From assembly GCF_039543205.1 (NCBI RefSeq), contig NZ_BAABJH010000001.1, positions 682,001 through 746,000 on the forward strand: DNA of 64,000 nt, written 5' to 3'. The notes below the pieces were generated by a model. The model searched no databases, was not told where the DNA came from, and saw only the letters and a program-made list of their open reading frames with translations. Positions 34,075-43,076 of this stretch are shown in pieces. This stretch comes from Flaviramulus_B aquimarinus. GTDB taxonomy: Bacteria; Bacteroidota; Bacteroidia; Flavobacteriales; Flavobacteriaceae. Positions within the stretch are counted from its first letter, which is position 1. Each line of letters opens with the position of its first letter. Made by a program: the position numbers and the translations under genes.

Positions 34075-34854
34075 ATGGCTAAAAAGAAAGAAGTAACTGT
34101 TGAAGAGCGCTTAAGAGCTTTATACGATTTACAACTCATCGATTCTCGTATAGATGAAATAAGAAATGTTCGTGGAGAACTTCCTTTAGAAGTTCGTGAC
34201 TTAGAAGATGAAGTTGCTGGATTAAACATTAGATTAGAAAAACTTGTTTCTAACCTAGAAGTAATAGACAATGATATTACTGGAAAAAAGAATTTAATTG
34301 AAGAATCTAAAGCTTTAATAAAAAAGTATAGCGAGCAACAAAAAAATGTTAGAAATAACAGAGAATTTAATTCGCTTACCAAAGAAGTTGAGTTTCAAGA
34401 ATTAGAAATTGAATTAGCTGAAAAGCATATTAAAGAATTCAAAGTACAAATAGAGCAGAAAAAAGAAGTGATTTCTGAAACTAAAGATCGTTTAAAAGAG
34501 CGTGAAAATCACTTAAAACACAAGAAAAGTGAGTTAGATGCTATTTTAGCAGAAACTGAAAAAGAAGAACAAGCTTTAATTGGTAAATCTGAAGATTATA
34601 AAACACAGATTGAAGAGCGTTTAGTTGCTGCTTACACCAGAATTAGAACCAATGTAAAAAATGGTTTAGCCGTTGTACCGATTGAAAGAGGTGCTTCTGG
34701 AGGATCTTTCTTTACAATTCCACCACAAGTACAAGTAGAAATTGCTTCTCGTAAAAAAGTGATTACAGATGAGCATAGTGGACGTATTCTAGTGGATGCT
34801 GCTTTAGCAGAAGAACAAAAAGCAAAAATGGAAAAAATGTTTTCTAAACTATAA
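34075..34854 (+). CDS. Coiled-coil protein of the C4 zinc-ribbon family, cysteines lost
   Basis: The 259-residue protein is mostly a long antiparallel coiled coil (about 10-190), with KNVRNNREFNSLTKEVEFQE at the hairpin, matching the CT398-like family. The C-terminal part, where relatives in other phyla have two CxxC pairs of a zinc ribbon, reads ERGASGGSFFTIPPQVQVEI with no Cys. It is cytosolic, has no enzyme motif, and follows the Nif3-like gene by 3 bp, an association seen widely in bacteria. The function is unknown. Confidence 0.8.
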   Translation: MAKKKEVTVEERLRALYDLQLIDSRIDEIRNVRGELPLEVRDLEDEVAGLNIRLEKLVSNLEVIDNDITGKKNLIEESKALIKKYSEQQKNVRNNREFNSLTKEVEFQELEIELAEKHIKEFKVQIEQKKEVISETKDRLKERENHLKHKKSELDAILAETEKEEQALIGKSEDYKTQIEERLVAAYTRIRTNVKNGLAVVPIERGASGGSFFTIPPQVQVEIASRKKVITDEHSGRILVDAALAEEQKAKMEKMFSKL

Positions 34855-34875
34855 TCCATTCCAAATAAAATATTT

Positions 34876-34905
34876 AAAGCCTTCAGTTTTCTGAAGGCTT
34901 TTTTA
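34876..34905 (+). terminator. Terminator of the Nif3-like operon
   Basis: AAAGCCTTCAG-TTTT-CTGAAGGCTTT, an 11-bp perfect stem followed by T residues, 21 bp past the stop. Confidence 0.9.
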
Positions 34906-34981
34906 TTATGAAAACTTTCGCGAAGTAACTTTTAAGGTTTTGTATTTTTATACGTCTATTAAAAAAAGAAAATATTAAACC

Positions 34982-35644
34982 ATGAAACGTATCATCCCTT
35001 TATTAGCCCTAGCATTATTTTTTAGTTGTCAAAACACTGCACAATCAAAAAAAGAACAAGATGCTGTTATGCAAGCTGACCCCATTGAAGTCCCAATTAA
35101 AAACAGAAAAGCCAGAGCCTATTTTGCAAGTGGTTGTTTTTGGTGTGTTGAAGCTATTTATGAAAGTGTAAAAGGCGTAGATGAATCTATATCGGGGTAT
35201 TCAGGAGGACATACAAAAAATCCAACTTACGGATCTAGCAACACGGGAAGAACTGGCCATGCTGAAGCTGTAGAAATTATTTACGACCCAAAAGTGGTGA
35301 GTTTTGAAACTTTGGTGGATGTGTATTTTGCATCGCAAAATGTAACCCAGGTAAACGGACAAGGTAATGATAGAGGCCCACAATACCGTTCTATTATTTT
35401 TTACCAAAATGAAGAACAAAAACAAATCATCTTAAAGAAGAAAACAGCCTTGGCTAAAAAGTTAGATGCTAAAATAGCAGCAGAAGTATATCCATTTCAA
35501 AAGTTTTGGGTTGCCGAAGATTATCATCAAGATTACGAAAAACTACACCCAAATAATAGCTATATAAGAGCGGTGTCCATTCCTAGACTGAATAGTTTTA
35601 AAGCTAAGTTTCCTAAGGAGTTTTTAAAAGAAGAAACACATTAA
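34982..35644 (+). CDS. msrA: Peptide methionine (S)-S-oxide reductase, lipoprotein form
   Basis: The 220-residue protein begins with a lipoprotein signal (MKRIIPLLALALFFSCQN, Cys16), so this MsrA works in the cell envelope and not in the cytosol. The catalytic motif GCFWC starts at Gly51 (Cys52), followed by GYSGGHTKNPTYGSSNTGRTGHAE and a late FWVAEDYHQDY with the usual resolving environment. It repairs oxidised methionine in exported proteins. No msrB lies beside it. Confidence 0.95.
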   Translation: MKRIIPLLALALFFSCQNTAQSKKEQDAVMQADPIEVPIKNRKARAYFASGCFWCVEAIYESVKGVDESISGYSGGHTKNPTYGSSNTGRTGHAEAVEIIYDPKVVSFETLVDVYFASQNVTQVNGQGNDRGPQYRSIIFYQNEEQKQIILKKKTALAKKLDAKIAAEVYPFQKFWVAEDYHQDYEKLHPNNSYIRAVSIPRLNSFKAKFPKEFLKEETH

Positions 35645-35755
35645 ATACTTATTTGCTATGCAGAAATATAAAAACCCAAACCTTAAATAAATTCTGATTT
35701 TTAAACTTTAATAACTTCTTTTTCTTATTTTGGGATATAATTTTGATACAAAAAA

Positions 35756-36421
35756 ATGAATAAAACCACACTTAGTTTAATCTGTATTAGCATCTTTCTT
35801 TCATTCTCAAGCTGTTCCTCAGTTAAAGTTTTAGACTCATGGAAGAATGATAGAATTACAAATATAAAAGATAACAATTTTTTAGTTGTAGCTAGAGCTA
35901 ACAATCCTCAAGCTCGTATTGCTTTTGAAAATGAAATTGTTAGTCAGATGGAATCCAATGGATATCAGGCAACAGCAAGTTTTTCCAAATTTGGCAATAT
36001 GAAACCCAACGAACCAAAATCTGAAACCAATAAAGAAAAACTTCAAGAGATTCTGAAACTTGAAGGCTTTAATGCCGTTATTCTTACTGTAATGAAAGAT
36101 TATCAAGAAGAAACAAGACTAGAAAAAGAGGGTGGTTATTATGCTGGAGGAAACTACTATGGATATTACCCAAGGTATTATGGTGGTTTTTACCCATATT
36201 TTTATAACCCTTTGTCTTATCATACTCTAGGTAATTACGTAGAAGAGAGTTACTCAACAAGTACCTCAAAATTATATATACTAGAAACTACTATTTATAA
36301 TCTTGATGAATCTGGGGAAAACCAATTAGTTGCTGTGATAACATCAAAAATTGATAATCCACAAACTGCTAGTGGTGCTGCCAAAGAATATGTGAAAGAA
36401 ATATCTAAAAAATTAAAATGA
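35756..36421 (+). CDS. DUF4136-like lipoprotein with Tyr/Gly-rich segment
   Basis: The 221-residue protein has a lipoprotein signal (SLICISIFLSFSSCSSVKV, Cys about 20) and a fold that recalls DUF4136: VLDSWKND, then NFLVVARANNPQARIAFENE and LEGFNAVILTVMKD. A Tyr- and Gly-rich stretch (about 125-160, such as YYAGGNYYGYYPRYYGGF) interrupts the domain and is probably flexible and surface-exposed. It has no enzyme motif. It is likely anchored to the outer membrane; the role is unknown. Confidence 0.65.
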   Translation: MNKTTLSLICISIFLSFSSCSSVKVLDSWKNDRITNIKDNNFLVVARANNPQARIAFENEIVSQMESNGYQATASFSKFGNMKPNEPKSETNKEKLQEILKLEGFNAVILTVMKDYQEETRLEKEGGYYAGGNYYGYYPRYYGGFYPYFYNPLSYHTLGNYVEESYSTSTSKLYILETTIYNLDESGENQLVAVITSKIDNPQTASGAAKEYVKEISKKLK

Positions 36422-36528
36422 CAAGTAGTCTAAAACAGGCTCTTTTAAGTTAACAATATCCATTTACTTAAAAAAGTATAATTTAAAGTAAGAAAATCGT
36501 TAAACGAACTTCAAAAAGTTATTGTTCT

Positions 36529-37329
36529 TTAAATTTTAGTAGCTTTCAAAGTAAAAATCAAAGGGTATAATTTATCTTTAGTAACAAACATTCCAGAATC
36601 TGTTTTTATCAAATCGGGCAATACATCATAAGGGCTTTCATCAAATTCATTTAAATACTCAATACGTAATCCTGCTTCAGTTAAAGCATTAACCACTTCG
36701 CTCAAACCATGATTCCAGCCGTATTCCTTACTTATCATTTTTGAATTGTTATTGGCATACGTCCCTTCGTATTCTTCATAAATCACCTCATCTTGCATGT
36801 AACCGTATTTCATAACAGGCTTACCATCTAAATAATCAAACATCCATACAATGGGGTGGAATTCAGCTATAAAAAACGTACCTCCTTTTTTTAAACGCTC
36901 AGCTATCATTTTTCCCCAAGGCTTTAAATCGGGCAACCACCCAATCACACCATAACTTGTAAAAACAATATCAAATTCATCTTTTACAAATTCCGAAGTA
37001 TCTAAAACATTGCAACACAAAAATTTAGCATCAAGCTGTAATTCATCATTTAAACTTTGGGCAAGTTTAATACCTTCGTCACTTAAATCTACACCTGTAC
37101 AAGTTACCCCCATCCTACTCCAACTCAATGTATCTTGACCAAAATGACATTGCAAATGTAACAAGGTCTTCCCTGAAACATCACCTAAAGCCTCTAATTC
37201 ATAAGGCATTAAAGACGATTTCCCTTTTTTAAAAGCATCTAAACGATACATATCACTTCTGGCATGAACTTTGACTTTATCATTCCAAGTCGTTTTGTTT
37301 GTATTAAAATAAAATTTATTTGAATCCAT
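36529..37329 (-). CDS. Class I SAM-dependent methyltransferase
   Basis: The 266-residue protein has the Rossmann methyltransferase core: GKTLLHLQCHFGQDTLSWSR (motif I with an LQCHFGQD variant), CTGVDLSDEGIKLAQSL, FDIVFTSYGVIGWLPDL and GGTFFIAEFHPIVWM. The His in motif I places it in a widespread family of unassigned methyltransferases. No signal peptide is seen. It is separate from the kynurenine genes and on the opposite strand. The substrate is unknown. Confidence 0.82.
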   Translation of the reverse strand: MDSNKFYFNTNKTTWNDKVKVHARSDMYRLDAFKKGKSSLMPYELEALGDVSGKTLLHLQCHFGQDTLSWSRMGVTCTGVDLSDEGIKLAQSLNDELQLDAKFLCCNVLDTSEFVKDEFDIVFTSYGVIGWLPDLKPWGKMIAERLKKGGTFFIAEFHPIVWMFDYLDGKPVMKYGYMQDEVIYEEYEGTYANNNSKMISKEYGWNHGLSEVVNALTEAGLRIEYLNEFDESPYDVLPDLIKTDSGMFVTKDKLYPLIFTLKATKI

Positions 37330-37414
37330 TTCTGTAAGTTAAACTTTTAAATAACGACTAAAAAACGTATAAGAAGTATACAAGTTTTTTCCGCATTATG
37401 CGCCTATATATATT

Positions 37415-37447
37415 AAAGCGCTTCAATATTAAATTGAAGCGCTTTTC
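37415..37447 (-). terminator. Terminator of the CDGSH/ferredoxin-like gene
   Basis: A perfect 13-bp stem (37415-37427 with 37433-37445) and a 5-nt loop, 15 bp past the stop of the minus-strand gene at 37462. Confidence 0.75.
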
Positions 37448-37461
37448 CTTTTTTAAATAAA

Positions 37462-37881
37462 TTATCCCTGAAATTCTGCTTTTACATGAGCGCCATCGCA
37501 ATACGGTTTATTATTGGATTCGCCACACCTACAAAATGCTGTGGTTTTATTTTTCGTTTCAGAAGAACCATCTTTAGCTACAACTTTAAGTGTCCCATAA
37601 ACCAACAAAGGTCCATTTTCAAGAACTTCAATTTTAGTTTCTAAAGTTTCTGATGTTTTATCGCCTTCATCATTCATATAATAGCGTAATGCACCAGACG
37701 GACATTGCTTGACTTGGTTTATAATAGCTTCGGTTTTTTCTTCATCCATTTTAATCCAAGGCCTTAATCTAGGTCTAAATACTTTAGGCAAGCCTTTAGC
37801 ACAAATTGCTGAGTGTATACACTTATCAGCTTCCCAAACTACAGTTGTTTCACCATTTGAATATTCTTTTATTTTCCCCAT
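37462..37881 (-). CDS. Fusion of divergent 4Fe-4S domain and CDGSH iron-sulfur domain
   Basis: The 139-residue protein joins two small iron-sulfur modules. The N-terminal half (WEADKCIHSAICAKGLPKVF, then VKQCPSGAL) is the Fer4_19-type divergent mono-cluster domain. The C-terminal half (FCRCGESNNKPYCDGAH) is a CDGSH domain with its three Cys and one His ligands. Both are redox or cluster-transfer modules; the target is unknown. It is divergent from kynU, 117 bp away, so it may share regulatory DNA with the kynurenine genes. Confidence 0.88.
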   Translation of the reverse strand: MGKIKEYSNGETTVVWEADKCIHSAICAKGLPKVFRPRLRPWIKMDEEKTEAIINQVKQCPSGALRYYMNDEGDKTSETLETKIEVLENGPLLVYGTLKVVAKDGSSETKNKTTAFCRCGESNNKPYCDGAHVKAEFQG

Positions 37882-37998
37882 AACCTTTATTTTTTATTAA
37901 ATATACAAAAAAATTGATGCCTTTTAAACTTCTCTTCATAGAGTCTGTTTCTAACTTTATAATTCTTATTTTTGTTAGAAACCGAAAACTAAAACATC

Positions 37999-39270
37999 TT
38001 GTCTGACTATAAATTAGGTCTTGAATACGCTTTAGAACAAGACCAAAATGATGAATTAAAATCATACCGAAATCAGTTTCATATCCCTAAAGACAAATAT
38101 GGAAACGAATGGGTTTATATGACCGGAAACTCCTTGGGACTTCAACCAAAACAAACAAAAACCTACATTAATCAAGAACTTGAAGATTGGGCAAACTTAG
38201 GCGTTGAAGGACATACAGAAGGTAAAACTCCATGGTTGCCTTACCATGAATCTTTAACTGAAAGTATGGCAAAAGTAGTTGGAGCAAAACCTATTGAGGT
38301 TGTTGTCATGAATACATTAACAGCAAACCTTCATTTTATGATGGTATCGTTTTATAAACCAACTAAAAGCCGTTATAAAATATTAGTTGAAAGTGATATT
38401 TTTCCTTCTGATAAATATGCGGTAGAATCGCAATTACGTCATCATGGATTTGATGATAAGGAAGGATTGGTTTTATGGAAACCCCGTAAAAATGAAAAGT
38501 TATTAAAATATGAGGATTTAGAGCATATTTTAGAAGACATAGGCGATGAAATCGCACTTATTATGATTGGTGGTGTTAATTATTACACAGGGCAATTTTT
38601 CGACCTAAAACGTATTACTAAACTTGGACATAACTATGGATGCAAAGTAGGATTTGATTGTGCTCATGGTGCTGGAAATGTCATTCTTAATTTACATGAT
38701 TCCGGTGCAGACTTTGCGGTTTGGTGTACCTATAAATATTTAAATTCCGGACCAGGCAGTTTAGCAGGTTGTTTTGTTCATGAACGCTATGCAAATCGTA
38801 ACGATTTAAATCGGTTTACTGGATGGTGGAGCCATAATAAAGAAACGCGTTTTAATATGCGTGAAGAATTTGACCAGCTTCCAGGAGCAGAGGGATGGCA
38901 GCTTAGTAACCCACCAATTTTATCTATGGGTGCTATAAAAGCATCATTAGATATGTTTCAGAAAATCAGTATTGAAAAGCTATTTAAAAAAACAAAAAAA
39001 CTTACTGGGTATTTTGAGTTTTTAATAAATCAATTAAAAGAAGATACTATTCATATTATCACACCAAAAAATCCTAACGAACGTGGATGTCAACTATCCA
39101 TTCAAGTAAAAAATGCCGATAAAACATTACATAATAAATTAACAGAAGCTGGAGTGATTAGCGATTGGCGAGAACCCGATGTTATTAGATGTGCTCCTGT
39201 TCCACTTTATAATTCTTTTGAAGATGTGTATCGATTGGTTGAAAATTTAAAAGCTATTTTGAATGAATAA
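37999..39270 (+). CDS. kynU: Kynureninase
   Basis: The 423-residue PLP enzyme cleaves 3-hydroxykynurenine to 3-hydroxyanthranilate and alanine. It starts with TTG at 37999; no in-frame ATG gives the normal opening DYKLGLEYALEQDQNDEL. YMTGNSLGLQPKQ, NTLTANLHFMM, GFDCAHGAGN and the PLP Lys in WCTYKYLNSGPG are in place. A TATTTTTG box lies at 37967-37974. kmo follows with an 8-bp overlap. In this cluster its substrate would come from Kmo. Confidence 0.95.
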   Translation: MSDYKLGLEYALEQDQNDELKSYRNQFHIPKDKYGNEWVYMTGNSLGLQPKQTKTYINQELEDWANLGVEGHTEGKTPWLPYHESLTESMAKVVGAKPIEVVVMNTLTANLHFMMVSFYKPTKSRYKILVESDIFPSDKYAVESQLRHHGFDDKEGLVLWKPRKNEKLLKYEDLEHILEDIGDEIALIMIGGVNYYTGQFFDLKRITKLGHNYGCKVGFDCAHGAGNVILNLHDSGADFAVWCTYKYLNSGPGSLAGCFVHERYANRNDLNRFTGWWSHNKETRFNMREEFDQLPGAEGWQLSNPPILSMGAIKASLDMFQKISIEKLFKKTKKLTGYFEFLINQLKEDTIHIITPKNPNERGCQLSIQVKNADKTLHNKLTEAGVISDWREPDVIRCAPVPLYNSFEDVYRLVENLKAILNE

Positions 39271-40660
39271 ACAACAAAACGTACTTATTATAGGAGCAGG
39301 ACTTTGCGGTTCTCTTCTCGCTTTACGTCTAGGACAAAGAGGATATAATGTATCTGTTTACGAAATGCGTCAAGATATACGTAAAGTTGATATAAGTGCA
39401 GGTCGTTCAATAAACTTAGCATTTTCAAATCGTGGAAACAAAGCTATAAAGTTGGTGGGTTTAGAGCACAAAGTTAAAGCACTTTGTATTCCTATGTATG
39501 GCCGTATGATCCATGATAATCACGGTAACACCTTTCAATCAAATTATAGTGGTCGAGACCATGAGTATATCAATTCCATTTCACGTGGTGAGTTAAACGC
39601 ACTACTGTTAGATGAAGCTGAAAAACATAAAAACGTTAACATCTATTTCAACAAAAAATGTAAATCAGTTGATTTTGAAAAAACGACAGCACGATTTATA
39701 GACTTCAACACCAAAGATGAATTTATTGAAGATGCCGATATTATTATAGCTACCGATGGGGCAGGTTCTGCACTACGTAAAAGTTATTATTTAGGCAAGA
39801 AATTCCTGTTTAGTTTTTCACAAGACTATTTAACACATGGCTATAAAGAATTAAGTATTCTACCAAAAGAAAATGGTGACTATAAAACCTATAAAAATGC
39901 GCTGCATATTTGGCCTCGTGGCGATTTTATGCTCATAGCCTTACCAAACTTAGATGGTAGTTTTACAGTTACGCTTTTTTTAAGTTACGATGAAGGTCCA
40001 TACAACTTTAATAATTTAACTACTGAAAAAATGGTTTTAGAATTCTTCCAAAAAGAATTCCCTGATGCATTGGCTTTAATGCCAAATCTAGTTAATGATT
40101 TTTTTGAAAACCCAACAGCACCGTTAGGGACTGTAAAATGTTCCCCTTGGCATTATAAAGACAATACCTTACTAATGGGAGATTCTGCACATGCCATAGT
40201 GCCATTTTATGGACAAGGTATGAATGCATCCTTTGAAGATGTTGTTGAATTTGATGCAGTATTAGATACGCATGAAGGTCATTGGGATACCGTTTTTAGC
40301 ACCTATGAAAAAACAAGAAAAAAAGACACGGATGCTATAGCAGATTTAGCTATCGATAATTTTCATGAAATGAAAGCGCATACGGCCAACCCTATTTTCC
40401 AAGAAAAACGTAAATTAGAAATGGCTTTAGAGAAAAGTTTTCCAGATGACTATTCATCAAAATATTCATTGGTAACCTTTAACGAACATATTGGCTATAG
40501 AGAAGCTATGCTAAAAGGACGTGCTCAAGACAAAGCTATTTTGAATATGCTTGCTGATGGTGAACTTAATGCCAATGACGATTTAGCAACCGTTTTAGAA
40601 AAAGTAAAAAAAGAAACTCAAAATATTTTAGAAGACGATAAAATTGCAGGGTTAAAATAA
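39263..40660 (+). CDS. kmo: Kynurenine 3-monooxygenase
   Basis: The 465-residue FAD monooxygenase hydroxylates kynurenine at position 3. It shows the FAD motif VLIIGAGLCGSLLALRLG at the N-terminus, SRGELNALLLDEA, a DG-type FATDGAGSALRKS region (ATDGAGSA) and the second FAD motif LMGDSAHAIVPFYGQGMNA. Length and motifs match the bacterial enzyme without the membrane anchor of the eukaryotic form. It overlaps kynU by 8 bp. The 129-bp gap to the RidA gene holds two hairpins. Confidence 0.95.
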   Translation: MNKQQNVLIIGAGLCGSLLALRLGQRGYNVSVYEMRQDIRKVDISAGRSINLAFSNRGNKAIKLVGLEHKVKALCIPMYGRMIHDNHGNTFQSNYSGRDHEYINSISRGELNALLLDEAEKHKNVNIYFNKKCKSVDFEKTTARFIDFNTKDEFIEDADIIIATDGAGSALRKSYYLGKKFLFSFSQDYLTHGYKELSILPKENGDYKTYKNALHIWPRGDFMLIALPNLDGSFTVTLFLSYDEGPYNFNNLTTEKMVLEFFQKEFPDALALMPNLVNDFFENPTAPLGTVKCSPWHYKDNTLLMGDSAHAIVPFYGQGMNASFEDVVEFDAVLDTHEGHWDTVFSTYEKTRKKDTDAIADLAIDNFHEMKAHTANPIFQEKRKLEMALEKSFPDDYSSKYSLVTFNEHIGYREAMLKGRAQDKAILNMLADGELNANDDLATVLEKVKKETQNILEDDKIAGLK

Positions 40661-40728
40661 CAAAAAGCCTTCCCTAACCTCTTTCAAAAGAAGGAAATAA
40701 AAGCGCTTTAAAAAAGTATAACAAAAAT

Positions 40729-40770
40729 ATTCTTATTCGCCCGAGTAAGAATCCCTTCCGCTTAGGAAGG
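40729..40770 (+). repeat. Two adjacent short hairpins between kmo and the RidA gene
   Basis: ATTCTTATTCG / CGAGTAAGAAT (40729-40752, one T-G pair) and CCTTCC-GCTTA-GGAAGG (40754-40770). Neither has a clear T run, so termination is doubtful; they resemble small intergenic palindromes. Confidence 0.5.
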
Positions 40771-40789
40771 TTATGAAGGGCTTTTAGTT

Positions 40790-41191
40790 ATGAGTGATAA
40801 AGTAACACCCAGAGGTGCCTATCCACATACCAAATGTGTTGGCGATTTTATTTTTGTATCTGGCACCAGTTCTCGAAGACCTGATAACACCATTGCTGGA
40901 GTTGATATTATTGATGAAATGGGAACTAAATGTTTAAATATAGAAGTACAAACACGAGAGGTTATAAAAAACATAGAAAAGAATTTAGCTAAAGAAGGCG
41001 CCACTCTAAATGATGTGGTAGATGTCACCACTTTTCTAGTTAATATGAATGATTTTGCTGGTTATAACAAAGCGTACGGTGAGTTTTTCGACAAGGAAAC
41101 CGGACCAACACGAACCACTGTTGCCGTACACCAATTACCTCATCCTGATTTAGTGGTAGAGATTAAGGTAATGGCTTATAAAAAAGAATAA
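40790..41191 (+). CDS. amnD: RidA-family protein, probable 2-aminomuconate deaminase
   Basis: The 133-residue protein has the RidA/YjgF fold: GAYPHTKCVGDFIFVSGTSS, TREVIKNIEKNL, DVVDVTTFLVNMNDF and the Arg in GPTRTTVAVHQLPHPDLVVE that binds the substrate carboxylate. RidA proteins usually remove enamines, but members placed next to the semialdehyde dehydrogenase of the 2-aminomuconate route are the 2-aminomuconate deaminases. That specific role is inferred from the neighbours. The next gene begins with GTG one base after its stop. Confidence 0.8.
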   Translation: MSDKVTPRGAYPHTKCVGDFIFVSGTSSRRPDNTIAGVDIIDEMGTKCLNIEVQTREVIKNIEKNLAKEGATLNDVVDVTTFLVNMNDFAGYNKAYGEFFDKETGPTRTTVAVHQLPHPDLVVEIKVMAYKKE

Positions 41192-42631
41192 GTGACTATC
41201 CAAAACTACATAAACGGTCAATTTGAAAATCCAATCTCAAATAATTGGATAGACAATTATTGTCCTGCCAATGGTGAAGTCTATGGTCAAATACCAAACG
41301 CCTCCAAAGATGATGTAAACAAAGCATACCAAAGTGCAAAATCTGCTTTTAAGCAGTGGTCACAAACAACCTTAGAAGAACGCAGTCGTATATTAATTAA
41401 GATTTCAGAATTACTGGAAGCTAATTTACAACGCTTCGCAGAAGCAGAAAGCAAAGACAATGGTAAACCTGTTAGTTTAGCAAAAGTGGTGGATATTCCT
41501 AGAGCAGCCAGTAACTTTAGGTTTTTTGGACATGCCATTACACAATTTGCTAGCGAAAGTCATGAAAGTATCGGTCAAAATGCTATTAATTATACCTTAC
41601 GACAGCCTATAGGCGTTGTAGGTTGTATTTCGCCTTGGAACCTACCTCTATACTTATTTACATGGAAAATTGCTCCTGCCATTGCAACAGGAAATTGTGT
41701 GGTTGCTAAACCCAGTGAAGTGACTCCTATGACAGCTTATTTGCTGGGAAAAATCTGTAATGAAGCTGGACTACCAAAAGGTGTTTTAAATATTGTCCAT
41801 GGCCTGGGAACGACTACAGGACAAGCTATTATCGAACACCCTAACATTAAAGCTATTAGTTTTACAGGCGGTACTACAACAGGAGCTCATATTGCCAAAG
41901 TAGTAGCGCCTATGTTTAAAAAATTATCGCTAGAGTTAGGTGGGAAAAACCCAAATATTATTTTTGCTGATTGCGATTATAAAGATATGTTGGAAACCAC
42001 AGTACGCTCCTCATTTGCTAATCAAGGGCAGATTTGTTTATGCGGAAGCAGAATTTTTGTGGAAGCTTCCATTTATGATACATTCAAAACTGATTTTGTT
42101 AAAAAAATAAAACAGCTTAAAGTTGGACACCCATCTGAAAAAACAACAAATATTGGTGCTTTAGTTTCAAAATCGCATTTAGAAAAAGTTATAAGCTATA
42201 TAAATTTAGCTAAAGAAGGCAATGGAAAAATACTGTGTGGTGGAAACCGCGTAACCATAAAAAATTATGAAAATGGTTATTATTTAGAGCCTACGGTTAT
42301 TGAAGTTAAAACCAATGACTGTCGTATAAATCAAGAAGAAATATTTGGCCCCGTTGTTACCATAATGCCATTTAACACCGAGGAAGATGTTTTACATATG
42401 GCCAATAACGTTAAGTATGGTTTATCAGCAACACTATGGACCAACAACCTTAAACGTACTATGCGCATGAGCAACCAATTACAAACAGGTATAGTTTGGG
42501 TAAACACATGGATGTTAAGAGATTTAAGAACTCCCTTTGGTGGCACAAAAGCCTCTGGTGTTGGTCGTGAAGGTGGATTTGAAGCATTACGCTTTTTTAC
42601 TGAAGCTAAAAATGTGTGTATAAAATATTGA
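41192..42631 (+). CDS. amnC: Aldehyde dehydrogenase, probable 2-aminomuconic-6-semialdehyde dehydrogenase
   Basis: The 479-residue NAD-dependent enzyme starts with GTG directly after the RidA stop. It has the Asn-containing SPWNLPLYLFTWKIAPAI, the cofactor loop FTGGTTTGAHIAK, the general base in LELGGKNPNI and the catalytic Cys in FANQGQICLCGSRIF. EIFGPVVTIMPF is also present. By position between the RidA, dioxygenase and decarboxylase genes, its substrate should be 2-aminomuconate-6-semialdehyde. Confidence 0.87.
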   Translation: MTIQNYINGQFENPISNNWIDNYCPANGEVYGQIPNASKDDVNKAYQSAKSAFKQWSQTTLEERSRILIKISELLEANLQRFAEAESKDNGKPVSLAKVVDIPRAASNFRFFGHAITQFASESHESIGQNAINYTLRQPIGVVGCISPWNLPLYLFTWKIAPAIATGNCVVAKPSEVTPMTAYLLGKICNEAGLPKGVLNIVHGLGTTTGQAIIEHPNIKAISFTGGTTTGAHIAKVVAPMFKKLSLELGGKNPNIIFADCDYKDMLETTVRSSFANQGQICLCGSRIFVEASIYDTFKTDFVKKIKQLKVGHPSEKTTNIGALVSKSHLEKVISYINLAKEGNGKILCGGNRVTIKNYENGYYLEPTVIEVKTNDCRINQEEIFGPVVTIMPFNTEEDVLHMANNVKYGLSATLWTNNLKRTMRMSNQLQTGIVWVNTWMLRDLRTPFGGTKASGVGREGGFEALRFFTEAKNVCIKY

Positions 42632-42634
42632 TTT

Positions 42635-43075
42635 ATGATTGCATTAGATGACAATATTTATTTTTCATCAGATTTTGATGATATGGATTTAGCACTCATT
42701 TACAAGTTTGTTAAAAACTCATATTGGGGCGAATCTAGAACCTTTGAAGAACAAAAAACAGCATCTAAGAACACCATCAATTTTGGTTTATTTCATAACA
42801 AAAAACAAATGGCTTATGCTAGAGTTATGACAGACAAAGTCTTCTTTGCTTACCTTCTAGATGTTTTTGTAATTGAAGCCTATCAAGGTAAAGGCTATTC
42901 AAAATTATTAATTGATAATATATTAAACTTTCCAGAACTGAAAAATATTGACAAATGGATGCTAGCAACCAAAGACGCCCATGAACTTTACAAAAAATTT
43001 GATTTTGTCGCAATAAAAAGTCCTGAGAAATTAATGGAAAAACTAAGCCCAAGAGCTAAAATAATATACGAATAA
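42635..43075 (+). CDS. GNAT-family N-acetyltransferase
   Basis: The 146-residue protein has a GNAT fold: QMAYARVMTDKVFFAYLLDV (beta4) and the acetyl-CoA loop EAYQGKGYSKLLIDNIL (QGKGYS near residue 86), then WMLATKDAHELYKKFDF. It lies 3 bp after the aldehyde dehydrogenase and 1 bp before the SDR gene, so it is certainly in the kynurenine cluster transcript. Acetylation of a pathway intermediate such as 3-hydroxykynurenine or kynurenine is conceivable but unproved. Confidence 0.85.
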   Translation: MIALDDNIYFSSDFDDMDLALIYKFVKNSYWGESRTFEEQKTASKNTINFGLFHNKKQMAYARVMTDKVFFAYLLDVFVIEAYQGKGYSKLLIDNILNFPELKNIDKWMLATKDAHELYKKFDFVAIKSPEKLMEKLSPRAKIIYE

Positions 43076-43076
43076 T

